Positions 10,955 to 20,264 are shown, numbered from the stretch's first letter. The stretch: 64,000 bases of DNA from Oegoconia quadripuncta (GCA_949316235.1 OX438744.1:39599278-39663277); one strand, 5' to 3'. Numbers and translations: made by a program. The notes: a model not told the origin generated them from the sequence alone.

Positions 10955-11150
10955 CTTCTTCAATTTAAGAGCTATGCTCTTGTCGGTGGAGTAATGACCA
11001 CGGCTCTCTACTTTCAGTCCTCGATTTAACCTCTTTGTACGACAAGACAAGACGACTCACCTTTTCTTTCACTTGGTCAAAGTAATTGCGCCTAGATCTT
11101 TCCCATCCTCTCTTTCCTTCAAACGTTTCCTCAATTATGTTCTTCAAAAA
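10955..11150 (-). pseudogene. LINE L5 reverse transcriptase C-terminus and tail
   Basis: The minus-strand frame (10965-11147) reads ...ETFEGKRGWERSRRNYFDQV and ends in LLHRQEHSS before a stop, which is the C-terminal signature of RTE-like retrotransposon polyproteins in insects. Related copies are at 26475-26600 and 49995-50180. It is 5'-truncated and dead. Confidence 0.65.
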
Positions 11151-11518
11151 AATATCATATCAAGTGACCATCAGGTCGTATCGTATCAACGATACGATAT
11201 TTTTTTCTTCGGTTGTCAACTGTGGCTAACAGGCATCTCTTCTCCTTTACCATAATTAACACCTCTTTATTTGTTCTCTTCTCTGTCCAGCCTGCAGTAC
11301 TAAGGTAATTTGAACTTTATTAGATTAACTCTTAAAGTTTATAACCTAACCAGAGCGTGGCAATCAGGGCAAATACTCCCATAACTAGCGGTCTACAATA
11401 AAGGTCCATTAGATGATCGGCGGCCTGAAGCAAAGTTGAATATCCCTTTCGCTGTTTTAATTTCTACCCCCTGTAATATAAGACAGTCATGAACAAAATC
11501 TGGCATGCTAGGTAAGTA

Positions 11519-11542
11519 ATATATATATATATATATATATAT
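11519..11542. repeat. AT dinucleotide microsatellite
   Basis: A pure run of AT/TA repeats, followed at 11612-11682 by four short tandem units of the form GTGATCAATTGGAACGAAAC. Confidence 0.9.
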
Positions 11543-11802
11543 AAGCTATTGTGCTAGATATATAAAAAAATCATTTACAAAAAAAACCCTTTTTTTGAAA
11601 CTCTGCATTTTGATCAATTGGATCGAAACGTGGTCAATTGGAACGTAACGTGATCAATTGCAATGAAACGTGGCCAATTGGATTAAAAAAATAAAATATC
11701 TAGCACAATATTGCTTGTTCACTTACCTAGCAAGCCAGGTTTTTTTCAAGACTCGTCTTAAATTACAGCAGGTATATTCAACTATGTTTCAGAGGCCGTA
11801 CG

Positions 11803-11934
11803 ATGACAGTGTGGAGGTTTGCCCTGGTCGCTTGCTTGGTGGCGGTGTGGTTGGTGGAGGTGGCTGCGGGGTGCTTTGGCGGCGGTTCGAAGAGGGTAGT
11901 TTGCAACCCCAATAACCCACCGTGCAAAAAATAG
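11803..11934 (+). CDS. Small secreted three-cysteine peptide (P3)
   Basis: A 43-residue product. Residues 1-22 form a strong signal peptide (WRFALVACLVAVWLVEVAAG), followed by a tail with three cysteines (CFGGGSKRVVCNPNNPPCKK; C-x9-C-x6-C). The ATG is ten bases after an acceptor-like CTATGTTTCAG (ending 11792). No convincing donor follows the stop, so this could be a terminal exon. The cysteine arrangement and the KK/SK terminus resemble P1 (C-x7-C-x5-C) and P4 (C-x7-C-x6-C). No known family was recognised; an antimicrobial, toxin-like or reproductive peptide cannot be told apart from sequence. Confidence 0.55.
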   Translation: MTVWRFALVACLVAVWLVEVAAGCFGGGSKRVVCNPNNPPCKK

Positions 11935-11981
11935 GGTATTTAAATGTCTTATATGCGAATGGTTTTACTTTATGATAACCT

Positions 11982-12235
11982 TAAAATACTCTTTATTGCA
12001 CAATTAACAAAAGCTACATGAAGAATACAGCGTACATCATTAATCGCACAAAAAGGCGGCCTTATCGCTAACAGCGATCTCTTCCAGGTAAACCTTAGGG
12101 TAAAGATACAAGCTACCAATAGGTGAGGTTTGCACTAATAGTAGCAATACGGGTGTATTTTATAGTTGGTAATTATTATATAACATAAAGATAAAAATAT
12201 ATAAACTAAGCCTACAAACTATAACTAGATAATTT
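11982..12235 (-). repeat. LINE 3'-UTR copy, family L1b
   Basis: This copy is over 90% identical by eye to 44276-44527, starting ACTCTTTATTGCACAATTAA and running through AGGCGGCCTTATCGCTAACA to AACTATAACTAGATAATTTA. The orientation (poly-T side first) puts the element on the minus strand. Confidence 0.8.
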
Positions 12236-12348
12236 AACTGCACTTAAACATATAATATATTATTGACTACATAACACACACAAATTTATATATATACATA
12301 TACCCTGCCTGCTTTACTCGAATTATATGGCAATGTCGTAATAGATTT

Positions 12349-12550
12349 AATTATGCTTCACGCTTCGTCCTCGAGATTGGTACTAATTAATATTATGTAA
12401 ATATATATAAACAACCTGTAGTCACGCATAAGTGTCACCGCTGTTGCACTATTGTTGAGAGAGTAAATAAAGTAAAAAAAAAAACATGTCTATATTTTTG
12501 TGTGGGTAAACGACCTACGCTCCATTACCTCAAGACTATGTCTCGTCATT
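12349..12550 (+). repeat. DIRS left inverted terminal repeat
   Basis: It starts AATTATGCTTCACGCTTCG. From GATTGGTAC (12374) to TCTCGTCATT (12550) it is the reverse complement of 17517-17695. The outermost 25 bases are diverged from the right end and are matched instead by the internal complementary region. Confidence 0.92.
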
Positions 12551-12611
12551 CGCAATTTAGTGCTCAACCGCTCAATACACTATTTCACGTGCGCACAATA
12601 AGTGTTCAAAA

Positions 12612-12789
12612 ATGCCAAAACGAAAAGGTTCCAATGATTTAGAAGAGGACTTAGTGCATTTAATGAGAAAAATGAAAAAATTAGAAAGAAAAATACGTCG
12701 TAGGAAAAAGAGTGATTCGAATAGTGATTCGCAAAGTGAAGTTTCACCAACTCGGAACGTAGCGACACGAAGTGTTGTTTATCGACCAG
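12612..12789 (+). CDS. gag: DIRS gag-like ORF, exon 1
   Basis: The ATG starts a very basic, lysine/arginine-rich N-terminus (MPKRKGSND..., then KMKKLERKIRRRKK). At 12789/12790 the sequence CCAG/GTATGC is a good splice donor. The reading frame resumes in phase 1 after the acceptor TTCTCTTTTCAG at 13212. The unspliced frame instead runs into low-quality coding and a stop at 13019. Splicing is an inference from signals and phase; transcripts would decide. Confidence 0.6.
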
Positions 12790-13212
12790 GTATGCCTGCC
12801 TATTTGTTTACATATTGTTTTCCTTTTTGGTACTTTTTTCTAAACTTAATATCCAGACGAATGCAATCGGAATACTCGTTGGGATTATTCCACCGCATTC
12901 AAATTACAACGGTTGACTACCAATTCATTGGGAATTGGTGCAATAACCGAGATACGGTAACAATCGTTATCATTTATTATTTATTATCCACCCACAAATA
13001 TATAAATATTTTTTTTTAAACATTTTAATTTTATTATTATTTTCGTTTGTTTAATGGAGGGTGTATATGTCTGGAGTATCTTTACCTTAACTTTAACGTA
13101 TGGAACCTTTATTGGGACGATCTCAATATATCCTTTCGTTCATTACTAAAAATACAAAATGAACGTAGTGCGGTAACCGTACACGACTCTGATTATGCGG
13201 TTCTCTTTTCAG

Positions 13213-14234
13213 AGACGCCCCTACCAATCCTGGACCCAGACGACTGGTTACCAGTGACCTCAGAAAACGAACAAGTTGATGACGACCACATCCTCGAACC
13301 AAATACTGTTGTTGACACCATAAATCAGATTTCAGCGACTGGTTTGAATGATACACTGACCACTGAAAATAATAATCCTGCCACGGTTTCGAAACCTGAC
13401 CAGCAGGGGTTAGATTCACCTTCAGTAGTACCCCAGGAGTTAGATAGCGATATTATGGAAATCTTGGGCGATGATCCATCGTCTGATATTAAGTATAGCG
13501 CAGACATACGTAAGGAATTAGCCATTCGTTTTCAGCACATTGCTCGAGAAGGTCTTACTAAAGAGAATAGGAAGGACCTTATTGCTAAATACTCTCTTCC
13601 CGCCAACTGCGTCCATATTGGCGCTCCTAAGCTAAATTTAGAAATAAAGGCAGCACTCCCGGAGGCTGCAGTAAAACGGGATAAAGGAATTGAATCCAAA
13701 CAAAAACAGATGGCATCTGCTATATCCTGTTTGGGCGGTGTTATTACTGCACAACTGAATTCTAACGACAGAAACAACGATCTGCTACAACAACTCATAG
13801 ATATCAGTCGTTTGCTTTGCGATATTCAGCATGCTGACTCTGCAACAAGAAGAAATTTTATCTCGTTTACTATAAAAAAGGACATGAAGGAACACCTTAC
13901 AAATACAAAAATTGACTCTTTTTTGTTTGGCGAAAATTTAGCCGAAACGCTTAAGTCTGCTAAGGCCGTCAATAAATCTGGTGTGGAACTGAAGGTAGAC
14001 TCTGGCAGTAAAAACTTACCTAAAAGATCTAACGCATCAGTTCCGAAACCTTTAAACCGGAGGGCTCCAGCCCCGGCGCGCAGGCAGCCGGGCGCACCAC
14101 CGCGGAGCCACCAGCCTGTAGCCCCGCGGGCGCCGCCTCCCCCACCTCCGCCCGCGCACTTCTCGAGGACGTCGTGGCTTCCGCCGCCGCCGCCTCCTCC
14201 TCCGCCGCCGCCGCCAGCTCGCCGCCGCTACTAG
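13213..14234 (+). CDS. gag: DIRS gag-like ORF, main exon
   Basis: It encodes the structural, RNA-binding protein thought to package DIRS transcripts. Joined to the first exon it gives about 399 residues. It begins ETPLPILDPDDWLPV, has an acidic N-terminal part, a central region around NRKDLIAKYSLPANC, a block DLLQQLIDISRLLCDIQHAD, and ends in a basic and proline-rich tail with a run of prolines. The frame is also open back to 13047 without splicing. It overlaps the RT frame by about 60 bases through the CCGCCG run, where Gag reads proline and RT reads alanine. Confidence 0.8.
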
Positions 14235-16105
14235 ATCCAGTTAAGTACGCTGGTCGCTTGACACATTTTTACGAGCAGTGGTCTTATATTACGAACGAGC
14301 ATACAATTCTATCGTGGATCGAAGGCTATAAAATTAAATTTTCAGCCCCTGTGGTCCAAGATACAGTTCCTTTAACACGCGCTTATACGCATACCGAAAA
14401 GGAACATTTTATTGTAGCTATAGATAATCTTTTACAAATTGGCGCTATCTCGGAATGTAAACCTTGCCAAGATCAATTTTTGTCAAGCATCTTTCTTACA
14501 CCAAAACCAAATGGCAAAATGAGGTTTATATTAAATCTAAAAAAATTAAATAAATTTATTAAAACTGACCACTTCAAGCTGGAAGACTTACGCACTGCTT
14601 TAAAATTAGTAACTCAAGATTGTTTCATGGCAACCCTTGATCTCAAGGATGCCTATTTTTTAATTAAAATTCACGAAGAATCCAAAAAATACCTTCGCTT
14701 CTCTTTTGATAATAAACTATATCAATTTAACGTTTTGCCCTTCGGTTTGAATACTGCCCCATACATATTTACAAAAATTATGAAGCCAGTTGCAAAACTT
14801 CTACGATCGGCGGGTTTTTTATCCACCCTGTATTTGGACGATTGGTTTTTATTAGGCCAATCTTACAAAGAATGCCTGACAAATCTTGAGATGACAAGAA
14901 AATTACTTATCGCATTAGGCTTTATCATAAACGAGGAAAAGAGTGCCCTCGTACCCTCAAAATCATGTAAATTTTTAGGAATGATTATAGACTCACATAA
15001 CTTACACTTAAGTTTACCCAGCGAAAAACGTCTACGCATTAGATCTGAGTTGGAAAAACTCACACAATCAAAACGCTGCACAATTAGAAAATTCGCACAG
15101 CTGGTAGGTTTACTTATATCCGCTTGCCCAGCCATTGAGTATGGGTGGCTGTACACCAAAGAACTAGAACGTTGCAAATTTCTCAATCTGAAAGATCATA
15201 ATGACTATGATAGGTTTATGGACATTCCCGATACTGTCCTACCCGATGTTCAGTGGTGGTTAAAATCCATAAGTTATTCGGTGCATCCTATCAGAGATGA
15301 GGAATATGTCACCGAAATATATTCTGACGCCTCAACAACGGGGTGGGGAGCTAGCTGTTATAATGAGTCAGCAGGCGGTCAGTGGTCATACAGTGAACGA
15401 GATCGACACATAAATTATCTCGAACTGCTTGCCGCTTTTATAGCCTTAAAAATTTTTGCCAAAGATTTACGTGACTGCCAAATACTCTTACGAATTGACA
15501 ATACCACTGCAATAGCTTACATTAATCGCATGGGAGGTATTCAATTTCCCCATCTAACACAAGTAACTAAAGAAATTTGGCAGTGGTGTGAAGCTCGAAG
15601 GCTGTTTATATACGCGTCTTATATTAGGTCTTGCGACAATGTAGTTGCAGATGCAGAGTCACGTAAAACGCACCCAGATATAGAATGGGAATTGGCAGAC
15701 TGGGCTTTCCGTTATTTAACGTCCAGATTTGGGAAACCTGACATCGACCTTTTCGCAAGTCGCATAAATAAAAAATGCCCAAAATATATTTCATGGCATA
15801 GAGACCCGGACGCAATGGCTATCAATTCATTTACAATTAATTGGTCTAATTTCTGTTTTTATGCTTTTCCACCTTTTTCGATGATTCTCAAAACACTCAG
15901 AAAAATTAATCATGACAAAGCACATGGCATCATAGTCCTCCCTCTCTGGCCCACACAGCCATGGTATCCAATATTCAGAAACCTTCTCATCTCCGATATT
16001 GTTACTTTTTCACCTAACGATAACGTCTTGATATCTCATTCCAGCATCCACCGAATACACTCCTCCCTTACCCTGGTTGCAGGAGTGTTATCCGGGAGGC
16101 ACTAA
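14174..16105 (+). CDS. DIRS reverse transcriptase / RNase H / methylase-like protein
   Basis: It copies the element RNA into DNA. Counting from the GTG at 14174: the reverse transcriptase has the catalytic D156 (LDLKDAY), the LPFGLNTAPYIFT block and YLDD at 220-223. RNase H has D385, E417, D442 and D493 (SDAS, YLELLAA, RIDNTTA, VVADAES). The C-terminal DIRS methylase-like region has DIDLFASRINKK (523-534) and FPPF (565-568). The frame has no ATG before M116, so translation probably enters by a -1 shift or reinitiation from gag. The first residues are an alanine run. The stop is at 16105. No break is seen in the catalytic motifs. Confidence 0.93.
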   Translation: MASAAAASSSAAAASSPPLLDPVKYAGRLTHFYEQWSYITNEHTILSWIEGYKIKFSAPVVQDTVPLTRAYTHTEKEHFIVAIDNLLQIGAISECKPCQDQFLSSIFLTPKPNGKMRFILNLKKLNKFIKTDHFKLEDLRTALKLVTQDCFMATLDLKDAYFLIKIHEESKKYLRFSFDNKLYQFNVLPFGLNTAPYIFTKIMKPVAKLLRSAGFLSTLYLDDWFLLGQSYKECLTNLEMTRKLLIALGFIINEEKSALVPSKSCKFLGMIIDSHNLHLSLPSEKRLRIRSELEKLTQSKRCTIRKFAQLVGLLISACPAIEYGWLYTKELERCKFLNLKDHNDYDRFMDIPDTVLPDVQWWLKSISYSVHPIRDEEYVTEIYSDASTTGWGASCYNESAGGQWSYSERDRHINYLELLAAFIALKIFAKDLRDCQILLRIDNTTAIAYINRMGGIQFPHLTQVTKEIWQWCEARRLFIYASYIRSCDNVVADAESRKTHPDIEWELADWAFRYLTSRFGKPDIDLFASRINKKCPKYISWHRDPDAMAINSFTINWSNFCFYAFPPFSMILKTLRKINHDKAHGIIVLPLWPTQPWYPIFRNLLISDIVTFSPNDNVLISHSSIHRIHSSLTLVAGVLSGRH

Positions 16106-16116
16106 CAAGACGAAGT

Positions 16117-17055
16117 TTGCCGAAGGCCTCGCTAGACATCATGTTATCTTCTTTATCAGAAAACTCCATCAAACAATATGATGTATGCTTAAAAAAGTGG
16201 TGGTCTTTTACCCAAATAAACTCGGTTGATTTTTATAAGGCATCAGTTCCCATCATAATCTCTTTCTTGACTCAGTTGTTTAATGATGGATGTCAATATG
16301 GCACAATAAATTCATGTCGATCTGCGCTTTCATTAATCTTAGGACCAACTCTGTCAAAAGATGACAGGTTATTAAGGTTCTTTAAAGGCGTATTCCGGCT
16401 TAGACCTCCTTTACCAAAATATAACGCCACGTGGGATACCAACTGTGTTCTAGATCAATTGACCACATGGTACCCCAACAAAGAATTACCTTTAGATAAA
16501 TTGTCTAGAAAGACCATTACTTTATTAGCTCTTACAACCGCACACAGAATTCAAACTCTTTCCAAAATAAATATAAAAAATATAGAATTCTCTAGTGGAC
16601 GTATCTTAATCAAGATACCTGACATTTTGAAAACTTCTCGATTAGGCTTCAAACAACCGATTCTCTTTTTACCATTTTTTAATGAAAAACCTTCTATATG
16701 CCCTGCAAATACGTTAGATTGTTATCTCAGTAAAACACTGCCCCTGCGAAAATCTGATAACCTGTTCATAGGGGTAAATAAACCGCATAAGGCAGTAGGT
16801 ACACAGACTCTGAGTCGCTGGATTAAGCGCACGCTGAGCGAGTGTGGGCTGGATGTAACTTTGTTTTCCGCGCATAGCACGCGTCACGCGGCCGCGTCCC
16901 GAGCACGCTCGCTCAGCGTCAACGTCGACACAATCCGGAGCACTGCCGGTTGGAGTGGTAGCTCCACTACCTTTGCAAAGTATTATAACAGAGATATTGT
17001 TTCTCAAGATGATTTATCCTTTGCTAGAGCAATAATTAACAATGATCCTAATTAA
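16117..17055 (+). CDS. DIRS tyrosine recombinase
   Basis: It integrates the circular DNA form by tyrosine recombination. Counting from the TTG at 16117 it is about 312 residues: an N-terminal SAM-like core-binding part (SSLSENSIKQYDVCLKKWW), then the catalytic residues R144 (TAHRIQ), H253-x-x-R256 (SAHSTRHAA), W279 (AGWSGSS) and Y289/Y290 (FAKYYNR). The first ATG is 16141, but the frame is open back to 16024, and the upstream segment SVIREALTRRSLPKASLDI reads like genuine recombinase N-terminus. Expression by a -1 shift from the RT frame inside 16024-16105 is therefore more likely than a start at 16141. Confidence 0.92.
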   Translation: MPKASLDIMLSSLSENSIKQYDVCLKKWWSFTQINSVDFYKASVPIIISFLTQLFNDGCQYGTINSCRSALSLILGPTLSKDDRLLRFFKGVFRLRPPLPKYNATWDTNCVLDQLTTWYPNKELPLDKLSRKTITLLALTTAHRIQTLSKINIKNIEFSSGRILIKIPDILKTSRLGFKQPILFLPFFNEKPSICPANTLDCYLSKTLPLRKSDNLFIGVNKPHKAVGTQTLSRWIKRTLSECGLDVTLFSAHSTRHAAASRARSLSVNVDTIRSTAGWSGSSTTFAKYYNRDIVSQDDLSFARAIINNDPN

Positions 17056-17260
17056 TGCTACCCTTTATTACTTTTGGATATATTATAGCATTCTAATTAT
17101 TTAAAAATATATTTACTGTAATTTAGAAGGAAGTTCTTCTAATTATTAATAATAATAATTAATATATTTTGAATTTTGTTTAAGTAATCATAGTAATAAA
17201 TATGATTTAATAAAATGCATACACTGTTCTTGACAAATCTCCCTCTATGACTCTCAAAGT

Positions 17261-17408
17261 CTACAGGTTGTTTATATATATTTACATAATATTAATTAGT
17301 ACCAATCTCGAGGACGAAGCGTGAAGCATAATTGATGATTAAACGAACTTACCTGAAGTGAAGTTCTATCATAATTATGCGAAGCGCTTCGTCCGAAGAG
17401 ATTGGTAC
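17261..17408. repeat. DIRS internal complementary region
   Basis: The first half (17261 to about 17334) is the reverse complement of the left terminus 12349-12421. The second half is the reverse complement of the right terminus, from about 17690 to 17764. The join is at ATAATTGATG, where both halves overlap in the ATAATT word. In DIRS elements this region is the template that lets the two ends be completed and joined into a circle. Confidence 0.92.
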
Positions 17409-17516
17409 GTACTTCCCGCCCACCCGTGGTTCAGCACCCGTAAGTTTAAGATTAATATGATCGGGAAATATGTCAAGATCTGGTAATTGACTACTAGCGG
17501 AAGTGGCTCTAAACTA

Positions 17517-17764
17517 AATGACGAGACATAGTCTTGAGGTAATGGAGCGTAGGTCGTTTACCCACACAAAAATATAGACATGTTTTTTTTTTTACTTTAT
17601 TTACTCTCTCAACAATAGTGCAACAGCGGTGACACTTATGCGTGACTACAGGTTGTTTATATATATTTACATAATATTAATTAGTACCAATCTCTTCGGA
17701 CGAAGCGCTTCGCATAATTATGATAGAACTTCACTTCAGGTAAGTTCGTTTAATCATCAATTAT
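17517..17764 (+). repeat. DIRS right inverted terminal repeat
   Basis: It starts AATGACGAGACATAGTCTTG and is complementary to the left repeat over about 178 bases. It then continues with a right-specific end (CTTCACTTCAGGTAAGTTCG to CATCAATTAT) that is mirrored only in the internal complementary region. Confidence 0.92.
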
Positions 17765-18098
17765 ACTCGTATGATCAAATTATTAAGAAAGAAAGAAAAG
17801 AAAGAAAAAGTATTTATTCAGTGTCACATATCGTAAACTAAACAATAATCTTAAATACGAGCAAAATATATATATGTTGCACCGAAAAGGCATCCACTCG
17901 GCATATGTCGAGGTACCAGTTCGATACGACGACGCTGGTCTTCCGTGGAGTCCTTGAGCCAGACAACGCAACCACGCGTATCACCGTCATGTTTAGACAA
18001 AATTATTTATATTACAATTTACATAATACATACAGAACATACATAAGTAAAATATTATAAAAAGATTAAATAAACAATAAATAATTCGCACTCTCATT

Positions 18099-18570
18099 TT
18101 TTTTATATGAGAGGGCGGCAAACGAGCATGCGGGTCACCTAATGGAAAGCAATCACCGCCGCCCATGGACAACCGCAACACCAACAGAGTCACAGATGCG
18201 TTGTCGGCCTTTGGGGAAGGTGTAGGCTCGTTTCTTGAAGGTTCCAATGTCATGTCCAGCAGCCGTAAATTTGGCATCATGCTCAAAAAATTTTTTCATG
18301 AAAATCTTTAAATTGTTGTATAAAAATTAATTCGTATTATATAGCGAGACTCCAATATCTCCCGCAGACAAACTGTTCAAATAGTTTTGTGGGGATCTTG
18401 TTGAAATGTAACCAGATTAGTTGATTAATAAATAAGTTAAATAAATAGAATAAATACTCGTTCGGGAATACCGCTGCGGGAAGTCCGTTCCACAGGGTGG
18501 TCGTACGTGGTAGGAAGTTTCTTGAGAAACGTACAGTGGTAGACTTCCACTCATCCAGGTGATGTGGATG
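18099..18570 (-). repeat. LINE L2 3' end, interrupted
   Basis: The minus strand carries the reverse-transcriptase tail (TTCCTACCACGTACGACCACCC at about 18490-18515) and the 3' UTR with CCATGGGCGGCGGTGATTG and an A-rich end. The intact arrangement is at 50640-50918 (+). About 200 bases of unrelated AT-rich DNA separate the two parts here. Confidence 0.7.
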
Positions 18571-18643
18571 GAGTTTTACATAATAAAAATGGCGTTCACA
18601 TTATAAAATAAAAATAATAATACAGGTAACAGAAACCGACATC

Positions 18644-18652
18644 CTATATAAA
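18644..18652 (+). promoter_or_regulatory. Possible TATA box for P4
   Basis: CTATATAAAT lies about 40 bases upstream of the P4 start codon, with CACAGCACCTACC in between. This could be a core promoter for P4. The same ATTCCACAG could instead be a splice acceptor. Confidence 0.3.
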
Positions 18653-18686
18653 TACATTCCACAGCACCTACCGTCGGTCACTGGCG

Positions 18687-18830
18687 ATGGAAACAGCGTT
18701 GGTGCAGGAGCTAATAGTGCTGGTGGTGACCCTGGTGCTGTCCTACCTGGAGAGCTGCTTCGCCTGCACCAAGCACGAGTACGTGACCTGCGACCAGTCT
18801 GCGCCCAGGTGCGACAAGGATAAGAAGTGA
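18687..18830 (+). CDS. Small secreted three-cysteine peptide (P4)
   Basis: A 47-residue product. A strong hydrophobic leader (residues 8-20, LIVLVVTLVLSYL) is followed by a short tail CTKHEYVTCDQSAPRCDKDKK with three cysteines (C-x7-C-x6-C) plus one cysteine (C24) at the likely cleavage point. It matches P1 closely in layout (C-T-(R/K)-x5-C-x5/6-C, lysine end). The ATG lies 22 bases after an acceptor-like ATTCCACAG (ending 18664). A good donor (ACG/GTAAGG at 18834/18835) follows the TGA by four bases. It is GC-richer than its surroundings, which supports real coding sequence. Function unknown. Confidence 0.65.
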   Translation: METALVQELIVLVVTLVLSYLESCFACTKHEYVTCDQSAPRCDKDKK

Positions 18831-19110
18831 TACGGTAAGGTGTTGCAGACATACGTTATATTAATCATTCTCATTTTTTTCACCATTGAATCATATCAAT
18901 GAACTTACTAAAATACAAAACAGGCTGTCGGGTTATTTGGATTAAGACTTAAATAGTTAATGTTATATCTTTTTTTTTTATATGAGAGGGCGGCAAACGA
19001 GCTTGCGGGTCACCTGATGGTCTTGTATTGTATTTACATTGTGTATGCAAATTTAAAGATTCTAAGAACAGAAACTTATTAAGAAAGCATAGATATTATA
19101 AAATATCAGA

Positions 19111-19535
19111 ATATTAGGTCCTTACCTATGAAATTGGCTTTTTGTATGAAGAATTTCATTAAGAATGTTTTCACGATACAATGTTGATTTTTTTTTGGGA
19201 ACGGCAAATCCAAATTTAGCTAAACTTTGTGTGTATTATCGGATAACATTAAGTTAAGTATAGGTAGCGTTAATTTTTAAAAGTAACCGCTATATAAATG
19301 TTTCAGCATTAGCTGATTACTAAGAAATGATTATGGCAAGCACATGAAAAGAGCTATGTTCAAATTTTTTTTATTATGTGCCCAGAAATTAAAAAATATT
19401 TCATGTGAAACCTTGAAATAATATTCTATTTTACAAATAAAAAACAAATTTGGATATAGCTTTGAAGTCGCAGGAATTGGTACATGTGATTAACGAAGAA
19501 AAAAAACTCCAATTTCATAGGTAAAGACCCAATAT
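19111..19535. mobile_element. MITE family M5, copy 1
   Basis: The ends are ATATTAGGTCCTTACCTATG and CATAGGTAAAGACCCAATAT, inverted repeats. The same 420-base unit occurs in the opposite orientation at 40658-41074. It has no ORF. Confidence 0.8.
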
Positions 19536-19624
19536 TTGGATGATAACTATGGACGTAAGCAGCTCGTTCGCATGCCAGGCTATTTCACGATTAATAATGA
19601 AATATTATTGTGCCTGTTTGTAAT

Positions 19625-19790
19625 ATACCTTCGACCTCATCTTCGCTTAACATCAGGTGTGATTGAGGTCAAGTACCAACCAGTTTTACATAAAAAATAT
19701 ATATAAAAAGCTGTTTTTAAAATAGTAACCCCTCGAGTTTCTTGCTTGTTCTTCTCAGGACAAAATTCCCTTTTAAACAAGCAGTAACTT
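19625..19790 (+). repeat. SINE A tail fragment and LINE L3 tail fragment
   Basis: CTTCGACCTCATCTTCGCTT through GATTGAGGTCAAGTACCAAC is the SINE A 3' end. From about 19730, CGAGTTTCTTGCTTGTTCTTCTC is the L3 LINE tail. Confidence 0.6.
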
Positions 19791-20029
19791 AAAAAATGAT
19801 GCCTATGCTTTCAAAACTTTATATTATTTTCTGGAAGTCTATTCTTAACAATAATTTGATAAAAGTGTGTAATAAATTTTGAAACAATTTAACGTTTAAA
19901 CATAATTATTGGTAACAGCTTAGCATACTTATTTTTGCAATTTGATGTTGCTATATCAATTTGAATTTTAAAGATGTTCCCATGTTATTGCTCGTGACTG
20001 TAAATCCTTTTCCATCGACAGTTTCCGTC

Positions 20030-20209
20030 ATGGCGTACTACATAAATGAATTCGCGCTGGTGTTTCTCCATATCGCGTTTTGTCTGTACGAACTCTCCCA
20101 CGGTGACCAGCGCCGTCAGCAGCGCAACCCTTCTCTCTACATAAACCGCACGCGAAGTATGGGCCGACCCAACGATGGTTCCACCAAGGTTAAAGCTGCT
20201 CACAAAAAG
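20030..20209 (+). CDS. Small basic peptide ORF with leader (P5)
   Basis: From the ATG the frame has a hydrophobic leader (residues 7-20, EFALVFLHIAFCLY) and then a strongly basic, cysteine-free tail with a glycosylation-type NRT (residues 39-41 approximately) and KVKAAHKK at the end. The ATG is eight bases after an acceptor (TTTTCCATCGACAG, ending 20021). At 20209/20210 AAAAAG/GTAAAC is a donor in phase 0. If the P6 exon follows, its first codon is TAA, which would end the peptide right at the junction. Unspliced, the frame runs to 20236. The lack of cysteines sets it apart from the other members, so this is the weakest call in the cluster. Confidence 0.4.
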
Positions 20210-20264
20210 GTAAACCTTTGTGCTATGTTAGTCTAGTCTTAGTACTAAGCCATTTATGGGGCAA

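Larger units (their letters stand above)
12349..17764 (+). mobile_element. Full-length DIRS-like tyrosine-recombinase retrotransposon
   Basis: A 5.4-kb element with all DIRS hallmarks: gag, RT/RNase H/methylase-like and tyrosine recombinase in this order; inverted rather than direct terminal repeats; and an internal complementary region (17261-17408) whose two halves are reverse complements of the left and right extremes. There is no visible target duplication; both junctions share the word AATTAT, as expected for insertion of a circular intermediate by a tyrosine recombinase. All three frames look open apart from the programmed-looking overlaps, so the copy is young. It is inserted between peptide ORFs P3 and P4. 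Confidence 0.93.

Noticed and set aside
12612..13019. Continuous 135-codon ORF from the DIRS gag ATG
   Set aside because: The part after 12789 looks like intron (AT-rich, no gag-like residues), and the frame rejoins the real gag only after splicing.
19961..20029. Upstream ATG extension of P5
   Set aside because: It precedes the acceptor at 20021 and would remove the leader from the N-terminus.
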